Counted from the stretch's first letter, positions 32,128 through 41,005 are shown. The stretch: DNA of 64,000 nt from Bifidobacterium miconis (GCF_019331735.1 NZ_JAHBBH010000014.1:1-64000); one strand, 5' to 3'. A program made the numbers and translations. Notes: generated by a model not told the origin, from the sequence alone.

Positions 32128-32855
32128 AACAGTCCCCTGCGCTCGCAGATGGCGATGAGGTTGGCGCGGTTGCGCGCGCCGAGTTTGTCGCACGCGCGTT
32201 TGAGGTACGTGGCGATGGTGTATCGGCTGAGCGAGAGCGCTTGCGAGATGGCGTCGGTTTCCATGCCGTCGGCGAGCATGCGGATGATTTGCAGTTCGCG
32301 CGTCGACGGCATGGTTGTCACAGAATCGGCAACGGTCGCGACCGGTGACGTTGCACCGATCCGACCTGTCGTCGTACCGTTGTTCGTCACATCGATGGCC
32401 GCTCCGCTGTCGGTCGTATCGACGTCATGGAAGACGACGCTGGCGACCGGCGAAAGGCTGGCCTTGCCGTGCGCGGCGTGCAGGATGGCGTTGCGCATGC
32501 CCGGCAGGTCGGTTTTTGACACGATGGCCTGTGCGCCGGCGCGTGCGGCCTGCGCCGCATAGGTGCGCAGCGTGAATGACGTGATACACACCAGTCCTAC
32601 GCCCAGTCCGGCCTTGCGGATGCGTCGGCAGACTTCGGTACCGGGCAACGGTTCCATCGACATGTCGATCAACAGTACGTCCGGCCGGCTGTGCGGGTCG
32701 CGGCACAGGTCGATGGCGTGAGCGCCGTCATCGCTCGTCCACGTCACGCCGATGCCGTCCATGTGGTCCAGCAGCGCTCGCAATGCGCCGAGGGTGAGCG
32801 CGTCGTTGTCGACTACGCCCACCGCGATCGGCGCCTTGGTTCCGTTCGTCTGCAT
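32124..32855 (-). CDS. NarL/LuxR-type response regulator (system 1)
   Basis: 243 residues. The receiver carries VGVVDNDALTL (DND instead of the common DD pair) and the phospho-acceptor in VLLIDMSMEPLPG (no MP after the Asp). A Ser/Thr-rich linker leads to a C-terminal LuxR helix-turn-helix (RELQIIRMLADGMETDAISQ, SRYTIATYLKRACDKLGARN). The ATG at 32855 has GGAGG only 1 nt before it, so a different start is possible; an upstream GTG at 32903 has no ribosome binding site. It is divergent from the permease gene at 33017, which it may control. Confidence 0.88.
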   Translation of the reverse strand: MQTNGTKAPIAVGVVDNDALTLGALRALLDHMDGIGVTWTSDDGAHAIDLCRDPHSRPDVLLIDMSMEPLPGTEVCRRIRKAGLGVGLVCITSFTLRTYAAQAARAGAQAIVSKTDLPGMRNAILHAAHGKASLSPVASVVFHDVDTTDSGAAIDVTNNGTTTGRIGATSPVATVADSVTTMPSTRELQIIRMLADGMETDAISQALSLSRYTIATYLKRACDKLGARNRANLIAICERRGLL

Positions 32856-32874
32856 GCCTCCATTATCGACCGTC

Positions 32875-32896
32875 GTATCGCATACGCACGTTGCGT
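32875..32896. promoter_or_regulatory. Overlapping small palindromes in a divergent intergenic region
   Basis: GTATCGCATAC (32875-32885) and ACGCACGTTGCGT (32884-32896) are each dyad-symmetric and share two bases. They lie between response regulator 1 and permease 1 and could be regulator half-sites. Short palindromes are common in GC-rich DNA, so this is weak. Confidence 0.25.
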
Positions 32897-33016
32897 CCCC
32901 CACGGAGGGACAGAGCTGGATTCCGAAATTCGTTGCCCGTACGGTGAAGCCAGTTTCCGCCCGGCGTCATGGTCGGCGGGAGGTCATAGAAGTCGTTTCG
33001 TGTGAAGGGAGGCATT

Positions 33017-34978
33017 ATGCATCGCAGACTGTTGGTGGTGTCGTCCGTGCTGATGTGCGCGTTGGCCGTGTTCGTGGCGTGGGTGCTGTGCGATCTGCAT
33101 GACCGTTCCCTGCCGCAGGAGTTGCACCCGTCCGCAATGGTCACCGTGACGTTGCCCGACGGCATGGATGACGCCGACGCATTGCGCCAGCTGACCGAGC
33201 GGAATAGGAAGCTCGGTTTGGGATTGGTGAAGATCGTGCCGGATATGGAGCACGGCACCGACGCGCAGGTGTTCGTACCACTGCCCGGCACCATGTTGCA
33301 GAGCATGGAACCGGGGATGTCGATTCGCCGGTTCGGCAGTCTGCCCGACGGCAAGGTCGCCGGATCGGATCGTCTGAACAGTGCGTCGGCCGGAGGCCAG
33401 TATCTGATATGCGGACGATGGGACGATTCCGCTCGCCACGGACTGGATGATTGGGCGACGAGCACGGGCGTGCGGTTGGAACACGGCGACGATGATCTGA
33501 CCGGTGATCTGCGCATGCTGCTGGGCCAGTCGAGTTTTCGCGTTACCGTCGGTGCCGCGGTGGCGTTGACGGCCGTGCTGGTGTTGTTCTGGCTGTCGTT
33601 CAAGGCGCGTTCGCGAGCGCTGCGCGTGTTGACCGGGGTGCCGGCGTGGAAGATTCAGTACGATGACGCGGTCGGTCTGATGCTGCCGATGCTGGCGGTC
33701 GCCGTGATCGTGGACGCGGCGGCCGCGCTGGGCGTGTTCGTGTCGCGTGGCGGGGTGTTCGTCCCGTATCTGCTGCGAGTGACGCTGTTGCTGGAGGTGA
33801 TGGTTTTCGTTTGCCTGTTGGCGTTCGCGCTAGTGTTGTCGGCCGCCTGTTGGCCGTCCGTGCGCATGATCGCCGACCGGCAACCTGTGCCGCGGGGACT
33901 GTTGCGGGCGAGCGTGCTGGTCAAGGCGGTGGTGTTCGTCGCGGTATTGGCCGTGATCGCCCCTTCGATGCTTTCGTTTCGTGAGGCGTCCGACGCGGCG
34001 CGTGAGCAGTCCGTATGGCAGCGGTTGCGCGATCAGGTGTCCGTGTCCATCACGTTCGGCCCCGACCAAACCGATATGGACGCGAAGGCCGCCGCTTTGG
34101 TTCATGCGATGGAGCGGCAGGGCAAGGCCGCATTGTCGTACACGTTCACGGATGGGCCGGAGCACCGGATCACGGCGGATACGCCGGTGACTGGTCTGGT
34201 GACCCGTTCCTGGCTCGATCTGGTCAGCATCGATCCCGATGTCACGGCCGGCATCACGCCGGTGGATGCTGGACGGCTGGATACGCAGGCGCGACAGGTC
34301 GTCGACCAGTTCGCCACATGGGCCAAGGATGACGCGCAGGCCAGACGACTGCATGCTGAATCACGGTATTACGTGGCGGACGGCGTGACCGTGCCGATGC
34401 TCAAGGGTGGTTCCGATGAGATGCTGTTCTCCCCGCATGCGACGATCATCGTCGTACCGGACTTGAACGGGTTTTCCGATTCCGGGTTTCTCACGCCCGC
34501 GCTCTCTTCGCGCAACATCGTCCTGACCGGACTCGACGACACGCGCCGGCAAGTCGCGCAGGTCGGGTTGGATGCTGCGGTGTCGGTGCGGTACATCGCC
34601 GAGGCGCAGATCCTACGCGCGCAGTTCTCCGCGTACTTCGCATGGATGCAGGCCGCCGCGATCATTCTGCTGCTGGTCGCGTTCGCGATGGTTGCCCTCG
34701 TTGGCGCCGACGTGCGCGCCATCCTGCGCGCCGGTCATGACTATCCCCTGCTGCTGACCGGATATGCGCCCGGCTGTCTCGCGGCACCGACGATCCTCGC
34801 GGAAACCCTGTTCGCGCTGGCCTCGGCCGGCGTCGTCTCCATCATTCTCGCCACGCAACAATCGGACGGCGTATCGATCACCCTGCTCGTCGCCGCGCTC
34901 GCCGCACTGTTCTCCGCCGTCTGCCATCGTGCGGCCACAGCCAGCCGGTTCCGCGCGATCAACGACCGCACGTTATAG
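33017..34978 (+). CDS. Bacteriocin-export-like integral membrane protein (permease 1)
   Basis: 653 residues. One N-terminal transmembrane helix, an extracellular domain of about 150 residues, four helices (about 175-310), a second extracellular domain of about 190 residues and three C-terminal helices. Size and layout resemble the permeases paired with MacB-type ATPases in lactococcin-972-type loci, and FtsX-like proteins generally; the assignment is by architecture, not a clear motif. ATG at 33017 follows AAGGGAGGCATT. The partner ATPase starts 23 nt downstream. No bacteriocin precursor of that family was found next to it. Confidence 0.75.
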   Translation: MHRRLLVVSSVLMCALAVFVAWVLCDLHDRSLPQELHPSAMVTVTLPDGMDDADALRQLTERNRKLGLGLVKIVPDMEHGTDAQVFVPLPGTMLQSMEPGMSIRRFGSLPDGKVAGSDRLNSASAGGQYLICGRWDDSARHGLDDWATSTGVRLEHGDDDLTGDLRMLLGQSSFRVTVGAAVALTAVLVLFWLSFKARSRALRVLTGVPAWKIQYDDAVGLMLPMLAVAVIVDAAAALGVFVSRGGVFVPYLLRVTLLLEVMVFVCLLAFALVLSAACWPSVRMIADRQPVPRGLLRASVLVKAVVFVAVLAVIAPSMLSFREASDAAREQSVWQRLRDQVSVSITFGPDQTDMDAKAAALVHAMERQGKAALSYTFTDGPEHRITADTPVTGLVTRSWLDLVSIDPDVTAGITPVDAGRLDTQARQVVDQFATWAKDDAQARRLHAESRYYVADGVTVPMLKGGSDEMLFSPHATIIVVPDLNGFSDSGFLTPALSSRNIVLTGLDDTRRQVAQVGLDAAVSVRYIAEAQILRAQFSAYFAWMQAAAIILLLVAFAMVALVGADVRAILRAGHDYPLLLTGYAPGCLAAPTILAETLFALASAGVVSIILATQQSDGVSITLLVAALAALFSAVCHRAATASRFRAINDRTL

Positions 34979-35001
34979 CAATATCACCAAGGAGCATGAT
35001 C

Positions 35002-35649
35002 ATGACCACCATCACCTGCCGGAATCTCGCGACCGGCATCAACGGGCACGTCATCACCGGCGACATCAACCTCGACATCGCGCCCGGCACGATGACCGCG
35101 CTGACCGGGCCGAGCGGCTGCGGCAAGACGACGCTCCTGCACACCATCGGCCTCTTGCAGATCCCGGCGGCCGGCACGCTGGCCATCGACGGCGTCGACG
35201 CGACCGGTTGGAGCCAGCGGCAGCGTCGCCGGTTCTGGCGGGACAAGGCCGCGTTCATCCTGCAGGACTACGGCATCATGGACGAGGAGACCGTCGGTTT
35301 CAACGTCAGCATGCGGCTCAACAGTCTCGGACTGGCGGTCGGCGGCGACCGGCGACGCATCCGCAACGCCCTGCGTTTGACCGGTCTCGCCTCCCGCGCC
35401 GAAGAAACCGCATCGCACCTCAGCGGAGGCGAGAAACAGCGTCTCGGCATCGCCCGCGCCATCTATAAGAACGCGTCCGTGATCCTCGCCGACGAACCCA
35501 CCGCCTCGCTCGACGCCGGCAACCGAGCCAACATCATTCGGCTTCTTCGCGAACGCGCCACGCAGGGCGCGGCCATCGTCCTCGCCACCCACGATCCCGT
35601 GCTCGTCGACGCCTGCGACCGCGTCTATCAGGTCACTCCGTCTTCATAA
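35002..35649 (+). CDS. MacB-type ABC transporter ATPase (partner of permease 1)
   Basis: 215 residues, a single nucleotide-binding domain. Walker A GPSGCGKTTLL, Q-loop AFILQDYGIMDE, signature LSGGEKQRLGIAR, Walker B VILADEPTASLD, H-loop ATHDPVL. It belongs to the LolD/MacB-like group that works with FtsX-type permeases, including bacteriocin exporters. The ATG at 35002 is preferred because AAGGAG lies 7 nt before it; ATG at 34996 is only 1 nt from that site. Confidence 0.9.
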   Translation: MTTITCRNLATGINGHVITGDINLDIAPGTMTALTGPSGCGKTTLLHTIGLLQIPAAGTLAIDGVDATGWSQRQRRRFWRDKAAFILQDYGIMDEETVGFNVSMRLNSLGLAVGGDRRRIRNALRLTGLASRAEETASHLSGGEKQRLGIARAIYKNASVILADEPTASLDAGNRANIIRLLRERATQGAAIVLATHDPVLVDACDRVYQVTPSS

Positions 35650-35781
35650 CTGCATCTCGTCTCAAGCCCTCTCTCCGAGGGAAGCTGTCAGCGCAGCTGA
35701 CTGAGCACAAGCCCGAACCGAGCCGCATCCCCGACAGCACCCCACTGCCACCGCCATTCACCACACACAGGAGCATCCATC

Positions 35782-36156
35782 ATGACCATCGCATCCCGTC
35801 CCCGCACCATCGTCATCGCCGTGGCGGCCGCATTCCTCACCGGCATACTCATCGCCGCGACATTGACCGTCACCGGAACGGTCACGTTCCATCACGCCGA
35901 CAGCGTCCCCTGCAACAGTCTCACCTCCTACGAGTCGGTGCAAACCGCACTCCGTGACGAAGCCGACATCATCGCACGCATCAGGCACGTCGGCGACGAC
36001 GTGAACGTCACACCCATCACCGCCGACTGCCCGGATTCGGCCGAACGACTCGGCTACCTGCGCGTCACCTACGCCACCGACGGCGAACGCGACGCCATCC
36101 AACACATCCTCGGCGATGAGGGACTCGGCGTATACGTCGCCCTCGGCAAGCGGTGA
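35782..36156 (+). CDS. Small membrane-anchored or secreted protein of unknown function
   Basis: 124 residues. A basic start and one long hydrophobic helix (residues about 10-36) are followed by an external domain of about 85 residues with two cysteines (SVPCNSL, TADCPDS) that could form one disulfide. No signal-peptidase site is obvious. AGGAG precedes the ATG. It follows the permease 1/ATPase 1 pair in the same direction after 132 nt. I do not recognise the family; a cargo, sensor or immunity role is possible only by position. Confidence 0.65.
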   Translation: MTIASRPRTIVIAVAAAFLTGILIAATLTVTGTVTFHHADSVPCNSLTSYESVQTALRDEADIIARIRHVGDDVNVTPITADCPDSAERLGYLRVTYATDGERDAIQHILGDEGLGVYVALGKR

Positions 36157-36182
36157 TCACAGGATCGCACAATATCCCACAG

Positions 36183-36884
36183 TCAGAACAGGCTGGGCGT
36201 GTGAGGTTGCAGCAATGGTCGGATCAGCGTGCGACCGTCGTCCGTCGGACCGAACGCGGCGACTTCGTGGAAGGCGAGTTTGCGGGACAGTCCGATGCCG
36301 CCCTGCTGCATGTCCGTGATCAACGATGCTCCGTTGACCGAACGATCGAGCCACGCGGCGGTCAGATCATGCGGCACGAGCAGCGGCATGCGGTCATGGA
36401 CCGTGGCCGGGCCGTCCACGGCCCCACAGGTGAGAATCGTCGCGGTCAGCAACCACGGCGCCGAACCCTGCGGGGCACGCCACCATGAGAACAGTCCGGC
36501 CAGGAACAGCGGCGCGTCGTTCGGCGCGTGGAAATAGTACGGTCGGCGGCCGTGGTATTCGTAATATCCGGAAACGGGGATGATCGCGCGCATGGACTTG
36601 GCCGACTCGGCGAACGTGGGCTTGACGCACGCCGATTCGACGCGTGCGTTGTACGTGAGATACGACAGTTCCCTGCCGGTGCTCCATGTCGGGATCAGCG
36701 ACCAGTAGGCGCCGGTCAGATGACGCCGGCCGTCCCTCCCCTGCGCCACGATGCCGATGGTCTGCTTGGGACGGAGATTATAGGAAGGCGCCGGAAGCGC
36801 GGCGGGATCCGTCTCATCCTTGTCCACGTCGAACCGAGCCCCGATCGCATCCCAGTCCAAGTCGGCCGCAAAGCATCTGCACAT
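36183..36884 (-). CDS. SRAP-domain protein (YedK/HMCES-type, abasic-site DNA crosslinker)
   Basis: 233 residues. The catalytic Cys is residue 2 (MCRCFAADL), exposed after Met removal. The other conserved residues are in YNARVESA (Asn), PVSGYYEY (Glu) and TVHDRMPLLV (His). SRAP proteins bond covalently to abasic sites in single-stranded DNA and shield them during replication. The gene is convergent with the small-protein gene at 35782, with 26 nt between stops. Confidence 0.9.
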   Translation of the reverse strand: MCRCFAADLDWDAIGARFDVDKDETDPAALPAPSYNLRPKQTIGIVAQGRDGRRHLTGAYWSLIPTWSTGRELSYLTYNARVESACVKPTFAESAKSMRAIIPVSGYYEYHGRRPYYFHAPNDAPLFLAGLFSWWRAPQGSAPWLLTATILTCGAVDGPATVHDRMPLLVPHDLTAAWLDRSVNGASLITDMQQGGIGLSRKLAFHEVAAFGPTDDGRTLIRPLLQPHTPSLF

Positions 36885-36984
36885 GGCGCCAGCGTATCAC
36901 CCGGCGATCCGCATGCCGGTTCCGCGCGGCTGCTTCAACTGTCCCCGTCGATCGGAACGGCCGCACATCGCCGACCGGCACGGC

Positions 36985-37284
36985 TCAGTCGAGCCGGTTC
37001 GCGTCGATGACCCGGTCGTCCAGAAACCAGTAGTCATGCGGGTCGCCGCGCAACGCGCTGAACGGCACCGGCTCCACGCCCGCGGCGGCGGCCTTGTCGA
37101 GCAGGTAGCGTCGCACGATCCACGGGTATTCGAGCACGCCGGACCGCAGTTCGACGATGCGTTCGATAGTCGAGCCGGGCACGCCGAAATCGGCGCCGAT
37201 CCGCTCCGCGGTCAACCCCAGCAACGCCATGTTCTCGCGGAACTCTCGAATGGTCGCCGCGCGCTGTTCGCCCGTCAAAGACAT
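36985..37284 (-). CDS. DUF2316 family protein
   Basis: 99 residues matching the compact DUF2316 pattern: SLTGEQRAATIREFRENMALLG, a helix-turn-helix-like segment (LTAERIGADFGVP), LEYPWIVRRYLLDKA and HDYWFLDDRVID at the C-terminus. The helical N-terminal half suggests DNA binding, but no function is known. Start: ATG at 37284; the frame extends a few residues upstream without support. Divergent from the aldo/keto reductase gene. Confidence 0.8.
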   Translation of the reverse strand: MSLTGEQRAATIREFRENMALLGLTAERIGADFGVPGSTIERIVELRSGVLEYPWIVRRYLLDKAAAAGVEPVPFSALRGDPHDYWFLDDRVIDANRLD

Positions 37285-37545
37285 GCCGCACTCCCCTTGT
37301 CGCATAACCCATCAAAATCGAAATTCTCCAAGATCCACGATAGCCGCCCGCGACATTCGCCGCGCGCTCAGCCGGCAGCGGAATGCGCTCGCGTCCGGAA
37401 GGCCCGACGCGTGACAATGATGGGGACGTGCAACGCGGGTGCGACGAGGACGGCGGCATGCCGGACGACCGCCCGCGGCGCGTCGCAACAATCCCGTACG
37501 ACGGATATGTACGGATATGTCAGGTACGCAGGAAAGGACGGCATC

Positions 37546-38505
37546 ATGGCCGATCAGCGTGTGAAGGTTGGCAACAGCGATCTGGAGGTGTTCCCGCTGG
37601 TTCTGGGCGGCAACACGTTCGGTTGGACGAGCGACGAGGCGACCAGCCGCAAGGTGCTCGACGAATACGTCGAGGCCGGCGGCAACTTCATCGACACCGC
37701 CGACGTGTACTCGGCGTGGGCGCCGGGCAACGCGGGAGGCGAGTCCGAGATCATCCTCGGCCGCTGGCTGGCCGTGCGGTCCAACCGCGACCAGGTGGTC
37801 GTCGCCACGAAGGTGAGCGAACATCCGCAGTACAAGGGCCTCTCGCATGACAATGTGATCGCCGCGGCGAACGAATCGCTGCTGCGCCTCGGCGTCGACG
37901 CGATCGACCTGTACTACGCGCACTTCGACGACAAGAACACGCCGCTCGAGGAGACCGCCGCCGCGTTCGACGAGCTGGTCAAGGCCGGCAAGATCCGCGC
38001 GATCGGACTGTCGAACTACACGGCCGACCGCATCGAGGAATGGTTCCGCATCGCCCGCGAGCACGGCTACGCGCTGCCGGTCGCGTTGGAACCGCACTAC
38101 AATCTCGTGGCCCGCGGCAACTACGAGCGCACGCTTGCACCGGTCGCCGCACGCGAGAACCTCGCCGTGTTCCCGTACTTCTCGCTGGCCGCCGGATTCC
38201 TGACCGGCAAGTACCGTTCCGCCTCCGACGCGGAAGGCAAGGCGCGTCAGGGCATGGTCGCCAACTATCTGACCGCCGACGGGTTCGCGCTCATCGACGC
38301 GCTCGACGCGGTGGCCAAGGCGCACGGCACGGCGATCGCGACGGTCGCGCTGGCGTGGCTGCGTCACCGTCCGCAGGTCGTCGGTCCGATCGCGTCCGCC
38401 CGCACGCCCGAACAGCTGCCGGCGCTGCTCGACTCGGTCTCGCTCGACCTGACCGCCGACGAGATCGCCGCGCTCGACAAGGCGTCCGAGCCGTTCACCA
38501 AGTAA
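37546..38505 (+). CDS. Aldo/keto reductase
   Basis: A 319-residue NADPH-dependent TIM-barrel reductase. Catalytic tetrad: Asp and Tyr in FIDTADVYSAWAPGNAGG, Lys in VVVATKVS and His in DLYYAHFDDKNTP. The NADPH-binding end is GPIASARTPEQL. Start: ATG at 37546 after GGAAAGGACGGCATC; much longer upstream frames are shadows. The substrate is not determinable. It converges on the gene at 38557 across a shared terminator. Confidence 0.92.
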   Translation: MADQRVKVGNSDLEVFPLVLGGNTFGWTSDEATSRKVLDEYVEAGGNFIDTADVYSAWAPGNAGGESEIILGRWLAVRSNRDQVVVATKVSEHPQYKGLSHDNVIAAANESLLRLGVDAIDLYYAHFDDKNTPLEETAAAFDELVKAGKIRAIGLSNYTADRIEEWFRIAREHGYALPVALEPHYNLVARGNYERTLAPVAARENLAVFPYFSLAAGFLTGKYRSASDAEGKARQGMVANYLTADGFALIDALDAVAKAHGTAIATVALAWLRHRPQVVGPIASARTPEQLPALLDSVSLDLTADEIAALDKASEPFTK

Positions 38506-38527
38506 CGGTTGACGATACGGATGGTTA

Positions 38528-38567
38528 TTGAGGGCTGATGCTGGTTGTAGCCGGCATCAGCCCTCAA
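38528..38567. terminator. Bidirectional terminator between convergent genes
   Basis: A 14-bp perfect stem (38528-38541 with 38554-38567), extended by three more pairs including a G-T, with a 6-nt loop. It lies 22 nt past the reductase stop and overlaps the end of the opposing gene, so it can end both transcripts. Confidence 0.75.
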
Positions 38568-39186
38568 CGTGTTTGTGCGACGTTGTGCCGTGTCCGCGAT
38601 TCGGCTTGACATGGGACTTCGCCGTGAGTCGGGTCGATTCGATCTTCCACACGGTGACGCTGTTCACCTGCGCGTCGGTGAATTCGACATGCGGCATATG
38701 CGCCTGATGCGCCATGAGCAGTTGCAGTCCGTGCCGGCGTTCGCCGAGATCATCCACGATCGAGGCGACGCCGTTGCCGACGATCGACGTGAACGCCTCG
38801 CCCCAGTTGCAGGTCGTGCGTCCCTCGATCACCTCGCAGTCGGTGCGCATGGCGAACGACACGGGCAGACGGTTGCCTGTCGCGCGGATCGCGTCGAGCT
38901 TGCGTCCGCGCAGGGCCGAGTGCATCCACAGCGTAAGGACGCCGGTCTCCGGATCATAGTCGTATCCGAAGTTCAGCGGCACGATCGTCAGTCCCTCGGC
39001 GTCGACGTACGCAACATCGACGATATCGCACCGACTGATGATCTCACCGATCTGTTCATGGTCGACGATCTCTCGATCCGCCCGCCGCATACGGCGGTGT
39101 GCGCCGGCGATCGTGCGCTCGTCGTCCCGTCGTTTCGGCCGATGCACGCCGTCGTCAGTTGGGTTACCGCTGTTTTCCATGCTCAT
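38557..39186 (-). CDS. Pyridoxamine 5'-phosphate oxidase-like FMN-binding protein
   Basis: 209 residues. After a charged N-terminus of about 45 residues, a split-barrel FMN-binding domain follows: SRCDIVDVAYVDAEGLTIVPLNFGYDYD, LTLWMHSALRGRKLDAI, VSFAMRTDCEVIEG and VTVWKIE near the end. This is the NimA-like group (5-nitroimidazole reductase relatives); the cofactor could also be F420 or heme. The ATG at 39186 has GGAG about 11 nt upstream; a second ATG lies 6 nt on. Confidence 0.82.
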   Translation of the reverse strand: MSMENSGNPTDDGVHRPKRRDDERTIAGAHRRMRRADREIVDHEQIGEIISRCDIVDVAYVDAEGLTIVPLNFGYDYDPETGVLTLWMHSALRGRKLDAIRATGNRLPVSFAMRTDCEVIEGRTTCNWGEAFTSIVGNGVASIVDDLGERRHGLQLLMAHQAHMPHVEFTDAQVNSVTVWKIESTRLTAKSHVKPNRGHGTTSHKHVEG

Positions 39187-39296
39187 GTTTGAAGTTCTCC
39201 TGCGTTCGTTCGTGACCGATAGAAGGCATGCTATACCGTCGCCCCACTGTTCAGAGGAATCAGCTTCATCGGCATCCACCATGAACTGGTGCGTAG

Positions 39297-39357
39297 GAAT
39301 CAGATATACTCGATTTTCTTCCGTTTTTCAGTGCGGGAATCAGATATATCTGATTTT
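39297..39357. promoter_or_regulatory. Paired AT-rich palindromes, possible operator
   Basis: AATCAGATATATCTGATT (39340-39357) is a perfect 18-bp palindrome. A degenerate copy (AATCAGATATACTCGATT) lies 43 bp earlier at 39297-39314; both are preceded by GG. The pair is about 110-170 bp upstream of the FMN-protein gene and close to the end of the permease remnant. A similar half (ATCAGATATAC) recurs near 41503. Confidence 0.45.
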
Positions 39358-39384
39358 TCGCGTATCAGAGTTGCCCCTCCCCAT

Positions 39385-39666
39385 TCAACTGGTGAGGCCT
39401 TGTGCAGGTTGTATTCGGGTGGCGTTGCGTGCGGGGATGACCGCGGCGAGCAGTGCCGCAATGAGGATGACGGGTATGAGTGCGCCGATCTGTGTCCACG
39501 GCAGCTGCGTGGTGAATTGGTTGGTCATGCCGCCGATCTGGGCTTTGACGCCGGCGATGCCGAGCGGCAATCCGACGAGCAGTCCGACAAGCGTGCCGAC
39601 GATGGTCAATGTCAGCGCTTCGATGACAATTTCCGTGCGGATAACGCCGCCGTTCGTGGCGTTTGG
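39385..39666 (-). pseudogene. C-terminal remnant of an FtsX/MacB-type permease
   Basis: About 93 codons remain of a permease. They show the last two membrane segments (EALTLTIVGTLVGLLVGLP and QIGALIPVILIAALLAAVIPA) and the terminal PARNATRIQPAQGLTS, the usual MacB-permease ending. Upstream, homology stops abruptly near 39666, where the sequence turns into the antisense of the response-regulator remnant. No start or ATPase partner remains. It is broken by a deletion or rearrangement. Confidence 0.8.
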
Positions 39667-39669
39667 GCC

Positions 39670-40294
39670 GGTCACGGCCACGGACGGCGAAACCGCGATA
39701 CGCACAGCCCGGCAGGCCAAACCGGACGTGATCCTCATGGACGTGCGCATGCCCGGACTCGACGGCATCCAGACCACGCGCGCCATCATTCACGATCTGC
39801 CGGAAACGCGCATCATCGGGCTGACTTCATACGACACCGATGCCTACGCGATTGCCATGCTCGATGCCGGAGCCAGCGGATTCCTCCTCAAAAGCAGCAA
39901 CGCCGAACGGTTCTTCGACGCCATCCGCGCCGCAGTCTCGGGCAACACCGTCATGGACGCCACCACCATGAGCCGTCTCAACCGGCGTCTCGCCGCCGGT
40001 TCCGTCCAGACGTCGGCGCCGGTGACGGCATCCGCGGACGATGGCGAGACCTCGGATAGCGGGAACGACGATCTCCCTGATTTCACCGGCCGGGAACACA
40101 ACATCCTTGCCCGCATCGTTCAAGGCGATTCCAACGAGCAGATCGCCGCGAGCTTGGGCGTCAGCGTGTCCACCGTCAAAACCCACATCGGCAATATCCT
40201 CAGGAAAACCGGCCAAACCAACCGCGTGTGCCTCATCGTCTGGGCCGCACAGCATTCAATGGCCGGTATCCAATCCAACTGGATAGCTAGATAA
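39670..40294 (+). pseudogene. N-terminally truncated NarL/LuxR response regulator
   Basis: Homology starts inside the receiver (TATDGETAIRTARQAKPDVILMDVRMPGLDGIQ) and continues through the conserved Thr/Ser and Lys (GLTSYDT, GFLLKSSN) to a complete LuxR helix-turn-helix (FTGREHNILARIVQGDSNEQ, GVSVSTVKTHIGNIL). The first receiver strand and the metal-binding acidic pair are missing; the open frame continues upstream only through antisense permease sequence. Unlike the three other regulators here it has the canonical MDVRMPG motif, so it came from a different lineage. Its kinase is gone. Confidence 0.8.
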
Positions 40295-40300
40295 AGAGAA

Positions 40301-40353
40301 CCCCCAGTGCATCACGGCTGAGTCGAAGACCGTCCGGAGAGGCCCATTGGGGG
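40301..40353 (+). terminator. Inverted repeat after the response regulator remnant
   Basis: CCCCCAGTG (40301-40309) pairs with CATTGGGGG (40345-40353), 9 bp with one G-T, around a 35-nt loop that holds a smaller ACGG/CCGT stem. It begins 7 nt after the stop at 40294. No T tract follows. Confidence 0.4.
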
Positions 40354-40508
40354 AATTCATGACGAATGATAATAAGCCATAATCCGATAGTCAATGCGAC
40401 AGAGGTCCGTGGCTGGGTTCGTTTGCTCGCTGCATTGGTTATTTCGCTGCCGCTCTTTCCTGTCCCGAGTGGCTGGATCTTGTCATTGTTTCTACATGCC
40501 GACTATGG

Positions 40509-40526
40509 TGTCCGATATGTCCGATA
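40509..40526 (+). repeat. Tandem 9-bp repeat upstream of the HTH antitoxin
   Basis: TGTCCGATA occurs twice in direct tandem (40509-40517, 40518-40526), 59 nt before the antitoxin ATG. It is a plausible operator for autoregulation by the downstream DNA-binding protein. Confidence 0.4.
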
Positions 40527-40584
40527 TCGCCGAAATGTCTGGTCTGAGGTAGGCTGGGCATAAGGTTTCAGGAAAGGAATGGCC

Positions 40585-40986
40585 ATGACCACATTCGAGG
40601 CAATTCCCATTTCCCAGATCGACAAGGGATCCGCATACATCACCACGGGCGACGGCAAGGCATACCCGTTGGACGCGGAGGAGCTGCGTCACGCGTTCGC
40701 GGCCATCGTGCGCGACGATCCAACCGAAATGATCACCACCGGTGAGGCCGCCCGGATTCTCGGCGTATCGGCGAAGACCGTCGCCCGCATGCTTGACTCC
40801 GGCGAGATTCCGTTCGTCCGCTACGGCGCGAAAGGCAACCGCATGGTTTCCCGCGCGCAGGTCGTCGCCTACCGCGACAAGTCGAAATCCCACAGCCATG
40901 AGGCGTTGGAAACCATGCGCGAGGCCGCCTGCCAAGGCGGATTGGACGACATCGACTACTCGGCCTATCTGGCTCGGTACAGCTGA
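40585..40986 (+). CDS. Excisionase-type HTH protein, probable antitoxin
   Basis: 133 residues. The central helix-turn-helix of the HTH_17/excisionase type is clear (MITTGEAARILGVSAKTVARM, then IPFVRYGAKGNRMVSRAQVVAY). Proteins like this pair with PIN-domain toxins, and a PIN start follows 20 nt downstream. The ATG at 40585 is preferred because AAGGA lies 6 nt before it; ATG at 40579 is too close. An acidic C-terminal segment (GGLDDIDYSAYL) may bind the toxin. Confidence 0.8.
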   Translation: MTTFEAIPISQIDKGSAYITTGDGKAYPLDAEELRHAFAAIVRDDPTEMITTGEAARILGVSAKTVARMLDSGEIPFVRYGAKGNRMVSRAQVVAYRDKSKSHSHEALETMREAACQGGLDDIDYSAYLARYS

Positions 40987-41005
40987 AAAACGGGAGGAAT
41001 TTGAG

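Noticed and set aside
30862..32562. 566-codon plus-strand frame opposite kinase 1
   Set aside because: Antisense of kinase 1 and regulator 1, whose HisKA_3 and LuxR motifs are clear.
33017..36156. A lactococcin-972-type bacteriocin precursor near exporter 1
   Set aside because: No short secreted peptide of that type was found; the 124-residue protein at 35782 is larger, has a membrane anchor and lacks the family pattern.
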